Shown in pieces: positions 32,567-40,475 of a stretch of 64,000 nt of DNA. The stretch spans positions 182,283-246,282 of the forward strand of contig NZ_JAMTCQ010000012.1 of NCBI RefSeq assembly GCF_024171895.1, written 5' to 3'. Source of the stretch: Prauserella halophila. Its GTDB lineage: Bacteria > Actinomycetota > Actinomycetes > Mycobacteriales > Pseudonocardiaceae. The number at the start of each line of letters is the position of its first letter. Position 1 is the stretch's first letter. Position numbers and translations under genes: made by a program. The notes under the pieces were generated by a model, which was not told the origin of the DNA, did no database searches, and was given only the letters and a program-made list of their open reading frames with translations.

Positions 32567-33475
32567 ATGTCCAGCAAACCCCGAATCGATCTCACCGGCG
32601 TCGTCGTCATCATCACCGGCGGCGGCCGCGGAATCGGCGCCGCCACCGCGCAGGCGTTCAGCGCGCGCGGTGCGCACCTGTGGATCGGCGACATCGACAC
32701 CGATATCGCCTGCGCAACCGCAGCCTCGATCCCGCACTGCCGCAGCGCACGCCTGGACGTGACCAGCGCCGAATCCTGGCGTGAATTCCTCGCCGAAGTC
32801 ATCGAGGAGGAAGGCCGAATCGACATCCTGGTCAACAACGCCGGGGTCATGCCGCTCGGCGGCTTCATCGAGGAAACCCAGTCCACCACCGATCTCATCC
32901 TCGACGTCAACGTGCGCGGTGTCATCAACGGAATGCGCGCGGTGCTGCCCAGCATGGCCGAAGCAGGGCGTGGCCACATTGTCAATGTGGCGTCGATGGC
33001 CGGGATGATCCCGATTCCGGGCATGGTCACCTACAACGGTTCCAAGTTCGCCGCGCTGGGGCTGTCGCTGGCCGCGCGCCACGAGTACGCGGGCACCGGT
33101 GTCACCGTGACCGCAGTGCTGCCCTCGGCAGTGCGCACGGAACTGTCCTCGGGCGCGACTCTGGGCAAGGGCATGCCGACGGTCGATCCCGAAGACGTCG
33201 CGCGTGCCGTCGTCGACAGCGTGCGGCGCAGGCCCGAACGGGTCTCGGTCCCGGGCTGGGTGGCGCCCGGCTGGTCACTCGTGCGGGCACTGGTTCCCCG
33301 ATTCATCGAGAACGTCCTACGCCGCCTCGTCGACGACCGGCGTGCACTGAACGGGATCGACCCCGAGGGCCGACGTGCCTACCTCGACCGCATCGAACGT
33401 CATGCCCGGGAACACACCGCCACCGCCGAGACCACTTCCCAGCGCTCGCTAGCCCGCAAGACCGGCGTTCGATGA
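32567..33475 (+). CDS. Short-chain dehydrogenase/reductase (second in the BVMO operon, SadH-like)
   Basis: A 302-residue classical SDR with TGGGRGIG (17-24), NNAG at 90-93, Ser143, and Tyr156-x3-Lys160 (YNGSK). An extended basic C-terminus (ENVLRRLVDDRRALNGID) resembles mycobacterial SadH (Rv3085), which sits beside the MymA monooxygenase in the mymA operon. ATG 32567 is chosen because GAGGA precedes it; ATG 32555 is an alternative. Its stop overlaps the patatin gene start (ATGA). Confidence 0.88.
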   Translation: MSSKPRIDLTGVVVIITGGGRGIGAATAQAFSARGAHLWIGDIDTDIACATAASIPHCRSARLDVTSAESWREFLAEVIEEEGRIDILVNNAGVMPLGGFIEETQSTTDLILDVNVRGVINGMRAVLPSMAEAGRGHIVNVASMAGMIPIPGMVTYNGSKFAALGLSLAARHEYAGTGVTVTAVLPSAVRTELSSGATLGKGMPTVDPEDVARAVVDSVRRRPERVSVPGWVAPGWSLVRALVPRFIENVLRRLVDDRRALNGIDPEGRRAYLDRIERHAREHTATAETTSQRSLARKTGVR

Positions 33476-34398
33476 CCACCCGGGCTCTGGTACTCGGCTG
33501 CGGCGGCACGATCGGCAGGGCGTGGACCATCGCGGCCTTGTGCGCGCTGTCCGAACAACTCCAGTGGGATCCGCGCACCGCCGACCTGTTGCAGGGAACC
33601 TCTGCAGGCGCCGAACTGGTGACCATGCTCGCCAGTGGCGTCGCGGTCGACGAACTAGTGGCTATGCAGCAGGGCAACGCCGATGACCCACGGCTGCGCT
33701 CCCACCACGCCGACACACCGCCGAGCTTGCCGCCCCTACCGCTTCCCCGACCGCTCAACCCGCGGCTGCTGCGCTCGCAGCGTGGGCTGGCCGCACTGGC
33801 CGGGATCGCTCCGATCGGCCGCGGCGACCCGAGCTGGCTGGCGCGCCTGGCCGACGGTTTCACCGCGGGCCGGGACTGGTTCGACCACTCTGCCGCTCGA
33901 ATGGTCGCCTTCGACATCGATTCCGGAGAACGGGTCGCGTTCGGCGCTCCCGGTGCGCCCGCTGTATCACCGGCAACCGCCTTGCAGGCGTCCTGGTCGA
34001 TCCCGGGTTGGATGCCGCCGGTCACCGCGCACCGCCGCACCTACATCGACGGCGGTGCGGCCTCGACCGTCTCGCTCGACCTGCTCGCCGACGACGACTT
34101 CGACGAGATCTACCTCATCGCCCCGATGGCCTCACCGGACCGAGCCCGCATCCCTGGCCCCGGCGGGTTCCTCGAAGACCGCTGTCTGCGCCGGCCGATG
34201 ACCGGCGTCCTCGCCGCCGAGATCGCTACAGTCACCGCTCGCGGGACACGCGTGATCACGATCTGCCCTGGCATCGCAGACCTGGCGAACCTGCCGCCGA
34301 ACTTCATGCACCGCAAGCGGCAGCACCAGGCGTTCACCCACTCGAGCCGCACCGCCCACGACACTGTCGCCGCCGCACTGGCGACCGATACCGGCTGA
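33472..34398 (+). CDS. Patatin-like phospholipase / acyl hydrolase
   Basis: A 308-residue patatin-family protein. The glycine-rich oxyanion loop GCGGTIGRAW (9-18), the nucleophile elbow GTSAG (Ser44) and the catalytic Asp193 in YIDGGAAS give the Ser-Asp dyad. It hydrolyses an acyl ester, perhaps a lipid or the product of the monooxygenase. Last gene of the TetR-led operon; translationally coupled to the SDR before it. Confidence 0.87.
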   Translation: MTTRALVLGCGGTIGRAWTIAALCALSEQLQWDPRTADLLQGTSAGAELVTMLASGVAVDELVAMQQGNADDPRLRSHHADTPPSLPPLPLPRPLNPRLLRSQRGLAALAGIAPIGRGDPSWLARLADGFTAGRDWFDHSAARMVAFDIDSGERVAFGAPGAPAVSPATALQASWSIPGWMPPVTAHRRTYIDGGAASTVSLDLLADDDFDEIYLIAPMASPDRARIPGPGGFLEDRCLRRPMTGVLAAEIATVTARGTRVITICPGIADLANLPPNFMHRKRQHQAFTHSSRTAHDTVAAALATDTG

Positions 34399-34476
34399 AC
34401 CCATCCTTCGACGTCACCTTGATCAGGAACGCCACACATCGGATTCTCAAACAGGAATCCTTCAAAAGGAGACGAG

Positions 34477-34536
34477 ATGTCGACCGACACCAAGCTGAAC
34501 AGTCCCGGGTTCGATACCCCCTCGGCTTGTGTGTGA
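34477..34536 (+). CDS. Possible 19-residue peptide with strong ribosome-binding site
   Basis: AAAAGGAGACGAG directly precedes ATG 34477. The frame encodes a peptide starting MSTDTKLNSPGF and ending SACV, then TGA. It follows the patatin gene by 78 bases. It could be a small functional peptide, or the 5' stub of a gene whose body was lost when the next island was joined. I see no homologous continuation in any frame. Confidence 0.35.
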   Translation: MSTDTKLNSPGFDTPSACV

Positions 34537-34774
34537 TCGTCTTCGCGGCGCTGTGCGGCCCGCTGTCCTTGCTCCGGCCGAGCCTGCGCGCGATGTGTGG
34601 TTTGGCGGCCGGTCCCCGCGCGTATCGGCGGGAGCCGAGGCAGGATGAGACGGAGTACGAAGCGTCGCCTGCCGTCGCTGATGTGTTGGGCTCAGCTGGA
34701 TGCTATCGGGACCCATTGTGGCGAATCACGGTTGAGCTGTCGGACCTCGAACAGCAGCTGTTGCCCACCGAGGG
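34537..34774. other. Intergenic junction between the two catabolic islands
   Basis: No gene seen. The plus-strand TetR/BVMO operon and the minus-strand aromatic cluster converge here. The right end carries the permease terminator. Confidence 0.45.
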
Positions 34775-34819
34775 CCTCCTGACGGGGTGAATGCCGGACA
34801 CATCCACTCCGTCAGGAGG
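34775..34819 (-). terminator. Terminator of the BenE permease gene
   Basis: Perfect 11-bp arms CCTCCTGACGG (34775-34785) and CCGTCAGGAGG (34809-34819) lie 15 bases beyond the permease stop codon. Confidence 0.7.
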
Positions 34820-34834
34820 TTCGCTTTCGGCCGC

Positions 34835-36109
34835 TCAGGCGTGTGAGCGGGTCTTGAAGTCGTCGAACTCGAGCAGGAGGGAGACGCCGAGGCCGGCGAG
34901 GAGTGCCCAGAAGGGGCTGGAGATGCCGAAGATCGTGACGTCACCCATGGCGACGACGAGGGCGACCAGCGCGCCGAGCTTGTATCGGCCTTCGGAGAAC
35001 GCGCCCCGGAACGCGATGATGAGGACGCCGAACATCGCCAGTCCGGCGACGGTGGAGATGAGTTCACTCGGGAGTGCACTGACCACGCCCACGGCGATGC
35101 TGGCGAAGAAGCCGAACACGACGAAGATGATGCCGTTCACGACGGCTGCGGCGTAGCGACGGTTGTGGTGGGAACCGGCTTGGTCGGAGCCGCAGATGGC
35201 GGTCATCGGCCCGGCGATGCTGGCGTTGTGACCACCGAACCCGGAGACGAGCAGGCTGGCAGTTCCGCTGACCACGGTGATGTTGTTGACCGGCGGACGG
35301 TACTTCTCGGCGATGAGCACACCCATGGATTGGATGTTCTCCGCCTGGATCACCAGTGCGAGCGGGATTCCCACGCCCAGCATGGTCAGCGGGTTGAAGT
35401 CCACGCCGGCCCAGGTGGGCAGGGTGAAGTCGGTGCCGACCTGGGCCGAGGCGAACGAGTCGGTGAGCACGGCTGCGACGATGCCGAATGCGAGGGCGCC
35501 GATCACTCCCGGGACCGCCTTGACGAAGCGGCTGAGCAGGAGGAAACCGACGACTGCGGCACCGACCAGGAACGGCCGGGTCTCGGCGGCGCCGACGATG
35601 CTGAGCGCGTACTTGAACAGGACACCGCCGATCATGGCCATCAGGATCGGCATGGGTAGCCAGCGCACCAGGGTGCGGACGAAGCCGGACAGTCCGAGGA
35701 GTAACACCAGGACGCTGGCGGTGAAGTAGGCGCCGATCATCTCCGGGAGGGAGTGGTCGGCCAGGCTGGAGACGACCAGCGCCGCCGCGGGAATGCTCCA
35801 CGCGCCGACGATCGGCTGTTTGTAGTACAGCGCCATGATCAGCGAGATGAAACCGCCGACCAGGTAGACCGTGCTGACCCAGGACACCGTTTGTGCGGTG
35901 GTGAGTCCGGCGTTGGTGGCGCCGTTGACGACGATCAGTGCCGGGCCGGTGCAGCCGAAGACCGCGGCGACGACACCGGCGCCGATCGTCGAGACGTTGA
36001 GGGAACGTCGGAGACCCCGCAGCCCGGCGCGATAACCCGGGCCGCGTTCGATGAGCCGGTCGGGCTCGCCGGAGCCGCCGATCTCCTGGTCTTCGATGCT
36101 CTGGGACAT
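34835..36109 (-). CDS. benE: BenE-family benzoate/aromatic acid:H+ symporter
   Basis: A 424-residue polytopic permease with about 11-12 membrane segments. Family features include FGCTGPALIVVNGATNAGLT, AWSIPAAALVVSS, SIPGALAF-like repeats (AVPGVIGALAFGIVAAVLTD) and SGFGGHNASIAGPMTAICGS. BenE members import benzoate and related acids. ATG 36109 (MSQSIEDQEI) gives the usual length. A strong hairpin separates it from the flavin reductase gene upstream, so it may have its own promoter in the 200-base gap. It supplies the likely substrate of the HpaB-type oxygenase cluster. Confidence 0.92.
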   Translation of the reverse strand: MSQSIEDQEIGGSGEPDRLIERGPGYRAGLRGLRRSLNVSTIGAGVVAAVFGCTGPALIVVNGATNAGLTTAQTVSWVSTVYLVGGFISLIMALYYKQPIVGAWSIPAAALVVSSLADHSLPEMIGAYFTASVLVLLLGLSGFVRTLVRWLPMPILMAMIGGVLFKYALSIVGAAETRPFLVGAAVVGFLLLSRFVKAVPGVIGALAFGIVAAVLTDSFASAQVGTDFTLPTWAGVDFNPLTMLGVGIPLALVIQAENIQSMGVLIAEKYRPPVNNITVVSGTASLLVSGFGGHNASIAGPMTAICGSDQAGSHHNRRYAAAVVNGIIFVVFGFFASIAVGVVSALPSELISTVAGLAMFGVLIIAFRGAFSEGRYKLGALVALVVAMGDVTIFGISSPFWALLAGLGVSLLLEFDDFKTRSHA

Positions 36110-36276
36110 ACGTGTTCCATTCGTCAGGCTGCATCCCGTGGGTGCAGCTCGGCTGATGCGGAAAAGACCGACGCGCCCGTCCCAGTGGCGTCGGTGCGGC
36201 GGCATCGGCGACAACGCCGGGCGGATCGGAACCCGAGCGACCGGTGTCGCGAGAAGCGTGGCCGAGGTGGCCCCGT

Positions 36277-36309
36277 CCGCCCCGGGCCGAGGCTCCCGGC
36301 CCGGGGCGG
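36277..36309 (-). terminator. Strong hairpin after the flavin reductase gene
   Basis: Perfect 13-bp arms CCGCCCCGGGCCG (36277-36289) and CGGCCCGGGGCGG (36297-36309) with a 7-nt loop lie six bases after the flavin reductase stop. It would reduce read-through from the oxygenase operon into the permease gene. Confidence 0.8.
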
Positions 36310-36315
36310 AGGCGA

Positions 36316-36837
36316 TCAGAAGAACCAGTGCTCGGGTTCGGCGCCGTGGGGCGTGATGTCGCTGAAGCGGCCTTGATAGAAACCGAGCGGGTCGCCGTCC
36401 CGGGTGCACACGTCGGTGACCCTGCCGAAGACCACCGTGTGATCGCCGGCTTCGACGACCTGTCCGACCTCGCAATCGAGGTGTGCCAAGGCATTCGGCA
36501 CCACCGGAACCCCGTGGTCGCCGTACTCCAGGCCGAGGCCGCCGAAATGGTCCTCGCCACGCCTCGCGAACCGCATGGCGATCGGCTGTTGCCGTTGCGA
36601 GAGCAGGTTGACGACGAAGCGTCCCGATTCGGTGGCCGCCGTGGCACTGCGCGCGCCGTGGTTGAAACACACCAGCAGCAGCGGCGGATCCAGCGACACC
36701 GAGGTCAACGAGTTCATGGTCATGCCATGGGGGATGCCGTCGGACTCGGTGGTGATGACCGCGACACCGGTGGCGAAGCGCCCCATGGTCTGCCGCATCG
36801 TGGCGGGGTCGACCAGTTGCGAAGTCATGGCGGTCAT
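36316..36837 (-). CDS. FMN/FAD reductase, HpaC-like component of two-component monooxygenase
   Basis: A 173-residue flavin reductase domain protein: MRQTMGRFATGVAVITTE, then GMTMNSLTSVSLDPPLLLVC, SGRFVVNLLS and a C-terminal PLGFYQGRFSDI. It supplies reduced flavin to the oxygenase encoded two genes upstream. The start ATG 36837 follows the cupin stop by one base; an in-frame ATG at 36828 is also possible. The position within the operon, rather than sequence alone, ties it to the HpaB-type partner. Confidence 0.9.
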   Translation of the reverse strand: MTAMTSQLVDPATMRQTMGRFATGVAVITTESDGIPHGMTMNSLTSVSLDPPLLLVCFNHGARSATAATESGRFVVNLLSQRQQPIAMRFARRGEDHFGGLGLEYGDHGVPVVPNALAHLDCEVGQVVEAGDHTVVFGRVTDVCTRDGDPLGFYQGRFSDITPHGAEPEHWFF

Positions 36838-36838
36838 C

Positions 36839-37195
36839 TCACTGCTCCGCCGGCGCCGGGTACCGGACCTCGTAGGTGGTCACGCCCTCCTCGGAGCGCC
36901 ACGGTCCGTGCGGCATGCCCGGCGGCCGGCAGGCGAACTGGCCGGCGTGGAAGGTCTGGCCCAGCGTCAGGTCCGTGAAGGATCCCTCGACGATGTAGAC
37001 CTCCTCCCAGAAATCGTGTTTCTGCACCCCGATCGGAGTCGAGTCGGCACCCGGCTCGTAGCGCAGGATCCTGGTGGCGACGCCGGTCGCCGGGTCGGTG
37101 GCGAGGATCCGTTCCTTGATCAGCGGATCGTCGCCGGGGCACAGCGTGTACTCGATGTCGGTGATATCGGTGAATTCGATTGCGGGCTTGCTCAT
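36839..37195 (-). CDS. Small cupin protein
   Basis: A 118-residue single-domain cupin. The first motif is in QKHDFWEEVYIVEGSFTD (His and Glu metal ligands) and the second in HAGQFACRPPGMPHGPW. It could be a small dioxygenase, isomerase or metal-binding accessory in the pathway. Its ATG overlaps the HpaB stop (ATGA) and its stop abuts the flavin reductase start, so all three are tightly coupled. The specific reaction cannot be named. Confidence 0.8.
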   Translation of the reverse strand: MSKPAIEFTDITDIEYTLCPGDDPLIKERILATDPATGVATRILRYEPGADSTPIGVQKHDFWEEVYIVEGSFTDLTLGQTFHAGQFACRPPGMPHGPWRSEEGVTTYEVRYPAPAEQ

Positions 37196-38664
37196 CGCGC
37201 TGCCTCCATGCCGGTGCTGTCGTAGCTCGCGAGGAAGTCGTCGACCTCGGCGAGCGGCTGGTCGTAGCCGTAGTTGCGGTAGGCGTAGCCCTTCACGACG
37301 AAGGGCGCGCCCGCGTAGAAGAGTTCGTACTGCTGGTGCCGGCCGGCGAACTCCGACCCGATGGCGTCCCAGACCAGCTTGAACAGCTTGATCCGTTCCT
37401 CGGCGGAGGTGCCCGGGCTGCTGACGTAGCGGTCCATGTGTTCGCGGGTCGCCTCGCTGCGCAGTTCCTCGACGCTCGCGGGAAGCTGCAGGACGCCGCC
37501 GCCTGCGAGGTCGCGCAGGATGCCGATCACCCGTGGGTGGATCTCGGACTGCAACCCCATGGCCCCGTACAGTGCGCGCGCTCCGGGACGGCACAGCCCC
37601 TGGTCGTCGCTCTCGGCGGTGTGTTCGGCGGCGAGCACACCAGATTCCACAATCGACACCAGACTGGCCAGTTCGCCCAGCTTCTCCACGACGCCGGGGA
37701 ATTTGTCGACGCCGTTGACCTCGGCGACCTTGCGCGCCAGCCCGGCCAGGAAGCGCAGCTTGGTGGCGAATCGGATCTGGGCCTGCCAGTTCCCGAGAAC
37801 ATGGGCTCCGGTGCCGAAGAACTGCTGGCGGAGGCCGGGCACGTCCTTGTAGACGAAGACGTTCTCCCAGGGGATGAAGACCTCGTCGAACACCAGGAGG
37901 GCGTCGGTCTCGTCGTAGCGTGACGTGAGCGGGTAGTCGTACTCGCTGCTCGCTCCGGGGGCGTAGGGGCGCCGGCAGTACAGCGTCAGCCCGTCGGTGT
38001 CGACCGGGACGGTGAAGCTGACCGCGAAGTCCTCGTCCTCGGCCTGCAGGGGTTTGATGCAGGAGACCAGGATCTCGTCGGCCACCGCGCCCCCGGTGGC
38101 GAGCATCTGCGCGCCCTGCACGACGATCCCGTCGGGCCGTTCCTCCTTCACGCCGACCTGGATGAAGTCGCCTTCCCAGGCGTGCGCCGTGGTGGCACGG
38201 GAGACCTGCGGCGGGATGATCGAGTAGGAGACGTAGAGGTCGTCGTCGACCACGCGGCGATGGAAGGCGCGGACGTTCTCGGCCAGATTCTTGCCGGGAC
38301 CCCGGTCGTCGGCGAATGCCTCCGGATGGCTGGAGAATGCGGCGAGGAAGGCGCCGACGTGGTCGGGAGAGCGTCCCACGAAACCGTGGGTCTCGGTGGC
38401 CCAGACCTGAGCAGCTTCCCGGTAGGCCGTCAACTCCTCGGCGTCACGTGGCGGGAGGAAGAGGCGGTTGGCGACCCGTCCGGTGACCGGATCCTCGGTC
38501 TGCATGTTGTTGGCAGGATCGCCGGCCAGATCGAAGAGGCGCCCGATCGTGTGGGCGATCGGCGCGAAAGCCGGGTGCTCGACGACGTTCTTGACCGGCT
38601 CACCGTCGACGATGACGCGGCGGCCGTCCTCGAGTGACTGCAGGTAGTCGGTACTGGTACGCAT
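37192..38664 (-). CDS. Flavin-dependent aromatic hydroxylase, HpaB / 4-hydroxyphenylacetate 3-monooxygenase family
   Basis: A 490-residue protein of the acyl-CoA-dehydrogenase-like HpaB family, beginning MRTSTDYLQSLEDGRRVIVDG, the canonical family start. Further landmarks are FLAAFSSHPEAF, YVSYSIIPPQVSRATTAHAW, LLVFDEVFIPWENVFVYKD and AGLARKVAEVNGVDKFPGV. These enzymes use FADH2 from a partner reductase to hydroxylate phenols, or in relatives to oxidise pyrrole- and pyridine-type rings. The partner reductase is encoded two genes downstream. ATG 38664 overlaps the stop of the DUF2848 gene. The true substrate is not fixed by the sequence. Confidence 0.9.
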   Translation of the reverse strand: MRTSTDYLQSLEDGRRVIVDGEPVKNVVEHPAFAPIAHTIGRLFDLAGDPANNMQTEDPVTGRVANRLFLPPRDAEELTAYREAAQVWATETHGFVGRSPDHVGAFLAAFSSHPEAFADDRGPGKNLAENVRAFHRRVVDDDLYVSYSIIPPQVSRATTAHAWEGDFIQVGVKEERPDGIVVQGAQMLATGGAVADEILVSCIKPLQAEDEDFAVSFTVPVDTDGLTLYCRRPYAPGASSEYDYPLTSRYDETDALLVFDEVFIPWENVFVYKDVPGLRQQFFGTGAHVLGNWQAQIRFATKLRFLAGLARKVAEVNGVDKFPGVVEKLGELASLVSIVESGVLAAEHTAESDDQGLCRPGARALYGAMGLQSEIHPRVIGILRDLAGGGVLQLPASVEELRSEATREHMDRYVSSPGTSAEERIKLFKLVWDAIGSEFAGRHQQYELFYAGAPFVVKGYAYRNYGYDQPLAEVDDFLASYDSTGMEAAR

Positions 38665-39371
38665 CAGTTTTCCCTCACAGAACTGGTGTAGGTGAGTTCG
38701 ACGGCTGGCTGACCGGGAACGTGGAGGCGCATCCGCCATTCCCGGCCGAACCGGAACCCGCCGCCGAGGAGCGGCATCGTCCCTCCGAAAAGGACGAGAT
38801 CGTCGGCGTCGGTGTCGAAGTCGGTGTCGAAGTCGGTGCCGGCGCCGAAGGAGTCCCATTCGGCGAGGACCTGGGTGATGGGAAGCAGTTGGGCGAGGGC
38901 GCCGTCCTGGTAGAGCTCGCCGTCCAGCCAGCAGCCGGCCGTGATCTCGTCCCACGGAAGCGACTCGGGCCGGTCGCCCAGGTCGAGGACGGTGCCGGCC
39001 ATCGGTTTCGGGCATGCGCCCTTGGACGTCTTGATGTCGTCCCGTTCCAGCGCCCGGTCGGTGTGGTCGCTGCCCACCGTCAGGTAGTGGCGCCCTTCGC
39101 TGCGGATGAGGACGGGCTCGACTTCACCCGAGGTCTGCTCCCCGGCGACCTCGACGTCGTTGGCCACGGTGAGCAGGTCGGTGTCCAACTCGTAGAAGGC
39201 CGGGATGCTGTCCGGCTCGGGGACACCGATGGCTGCGAGTTCGTCGATGTGGTGCCGGACTGCGGCCTGGTCCCGTCCGGTGTAGCCGGCGACGACGAGG
39301 CGGCCGGGTGTCACGTCGACCGGCTCGCCCTCGACGGTTCGTAGCCGGATCGCGGCGGCTGTGCGGGTCAT
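38664..39371 (-). CDS. DUF2848 family protein
   Basis: A 235-residue protein with the DUF2848 core: VVAGYTGRDQAAVRHHIDEL, YLTVGSDHTDRALERDDIKT and SKGACPKPMAGTVLD. The family is FAH-like in character and recurs near amidases, transporters and aromatic oxygenases, but no reaction is established to my knowledge. The ATG at 39371 follows a ribosome-binding stretch and the stop overlaps HpaB by four bases. A short internal repeat (GTDFDTDFDTDAD) is made by a 12-bp tandem DNA repeat. Confidence 0.8.
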   Translation of the reverse strand: MTRTAAAIRLRTVEGEPVDVTPGRLVVAGYTGRDQAAVRHHIDELAAIGVPEPDSIPAFYELDTDLLTVANDVEVAGEQTSGEVEPVLIRSEGRHYLTVGSDHTDRALERDDIKTSKGACPKPMAGTVLDLGDRPESLPWDEITAGCWLDGELYQDGALAQLLPITQVLAEWDSFGAGTDFDTDFDTDADDLVLFGGTMPLLGGGFRFGREWRMRLHVPGQPAVELTYTSSVREN

Positions 39372-39443
39372 GATTCTCCTTGCGTGCCGGTGGTTGCGTT
39401 CGGAATGAGGAATGGCGCCGGGAACCTGCCGGAGTGGCGCCGG

Positions 39444-39515
39444 GACGTGGGCACCGACGTGGGCACCGACGTGGGCACCCATGTGGGCACCGACGTGGGC
39501 TACGACGCGGGCACC
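39444..39515. repeat. 12-bp minisatellite, six copies
   Basis: Units of the form GACGTGGGCACC start every 12 bases from 39444 to 39515, with a few substitutions. The array overlaps the last five codons of the CN-hydrolase gene and fills the gap to the DUF2848 gene. Confidence 0.85.
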
Positions 39516-40321
39516 GGGGCGGGCGCAGGGGCCGGCACCGGCCAGCGCCGGTCCGCGAGTGCGGAGAATTCGGCGCGCATCTTCTGCGGGAGAGCGGAAT
39601 CGACGTCGGCGTAGGTGAAGCCTTCTTCCGTGCCTGCCTCCACCAGAACCTCGCCGGTCGGCGCGACGACCCGACTGTGACCACCGAGCGCGACGTCGTG
39701 CTGCCGGCCGACGGCGTTGCAGGCGATCAGGGTGGCCTGCTGTTCGACGGCACGGACCGAGGTGAACAACCGCCAGTGCTCGAGCCTGGCCGCAGGCCAG
39801 GCGGCGCATACGAGCAGCTGCTCGGCGCCGTCGTCGACGAGGCTGCGGAACAGTTCGGGGAACCGCAGGTCGTAACACGTGGTGATGCCCGCGGTGGATC
39901 CGGCGACGTGACCCACACCGAGTTGATCGCCTGGGGTGAGCAGCTCCGATTCCCGCGATCCGTAGCCGAACAGGTGCACCTTGCGGTAGGTCGTGACGAC
40001 GGCCCCGTCGGGGGCGACGACGGCCGAGGTGTTGTGGAGGCGGCCGTCGGAACCGGCCTCCACGAAGCTTCCGAGATGGACGAACAGGTCGAAGGCACGC
40101 GCCCACCCGCGTGCGGCCGTGAGGGTGGGACCGTCGAACGGCTCGGCGCGGGACGCGTACTCCTCGAACGAGAAGTATCCGGCGGTCCACATCTCCGGAA
40201 GGATGAGCACGTCGGTGTCGTGAAGACCGTGCTCGGCGTCGATCATGCCGGTCACGCGGGCGATCCGGTCCTCGACGGACTCCTCGCCCGGACTGGCGAG
40301 TTGAAGGAGTGCGATCTGCAT
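39500..40321 (-). CDS. Carbon-nitrogen hydrolase (nitrilase superfamily amidase)
   Basis: A 273-residue nitrilase-fold enzyme with the full Glu-Lys-Cys triad: Glu43 in LILPEMWTAG, Lys114 in YRKVHLFG and Cys149 in TTCYDLRFPE. The motif set is that of omega-amidase/Nit2-like or N-carbamoyl amidohydrolase-like members rather than true nitrilases. In this operon it may hydrolyse an amide formed after oxidation of a nitrogen-containing ring or side chain. The C-terminus is an Ala-Pro run (VPAPAPAPVP) adjoining the 12-bp minisatellite. ATG 40321. Confidence 0.9.
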   Translation of the reverse strand: MQIALLQLASPGEESVEDRIARVTGMIDAEHGLHDTDVLILPEMWTAGYFSFEEYASRAEPFDGPTLTAARGWARAFDLFVHLGSFVEAGSDGRLHNTSAVVAPDGAVVTTYRKVHLFGYGSRESELLTPGDQLGVGHVAGSTAGITTCYDLRFPELFRSLVDDGAEQLLVCAAWPAARLEHWRLFTSVRAVEQQATLIACNAVGRQHDVALGGHSRVVAPTGEVLVEAGTEEGFTYADVDSALPQKMRAEFSALADRRWPVPAPAPAPVPAS

Positions 40322-40429
40322 TCCTCCACCATCGCGTGATGCAAGGCACACGGATATCGGATGAACGCCGAGCCGTTCTCGGAATTACGCAGCATCACGC
40401 AGCGGGCCGCACCGCGGGCAGGAACTGGA

Positions 40430-40475
40430 TCGAGACCGTGGGTCAGTGCCGATTCGAGACCGTGGGTCAGTGCCG
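40430..40475. repeat. 22-bp direct duplication at the 3' end of the AraC gene
   Basis: Two copies starting TCGAGACCGTGGGTCAGTG (40430-40451 and 40454-40475), 24 bp apart, straddle the AraC-gene stop codon at 40467. Confidence 0.85.

Noticed and set aside
34500-34525. Possible tRNA T-arm fragment (GGGTTCGATACCCC) as an attachment site
   Set aside because: Only the generic T-arm core matches; the flanking bases do not match tRNA-Arg or either tRNA-Ser in the window.
34505-34536. Nineteen-residue peptide read as a mycofactocin or lanthipeptide precursor
   Set aside because: It lacks the MftA C-terminal signature and no modification enzyme gene is nearby.
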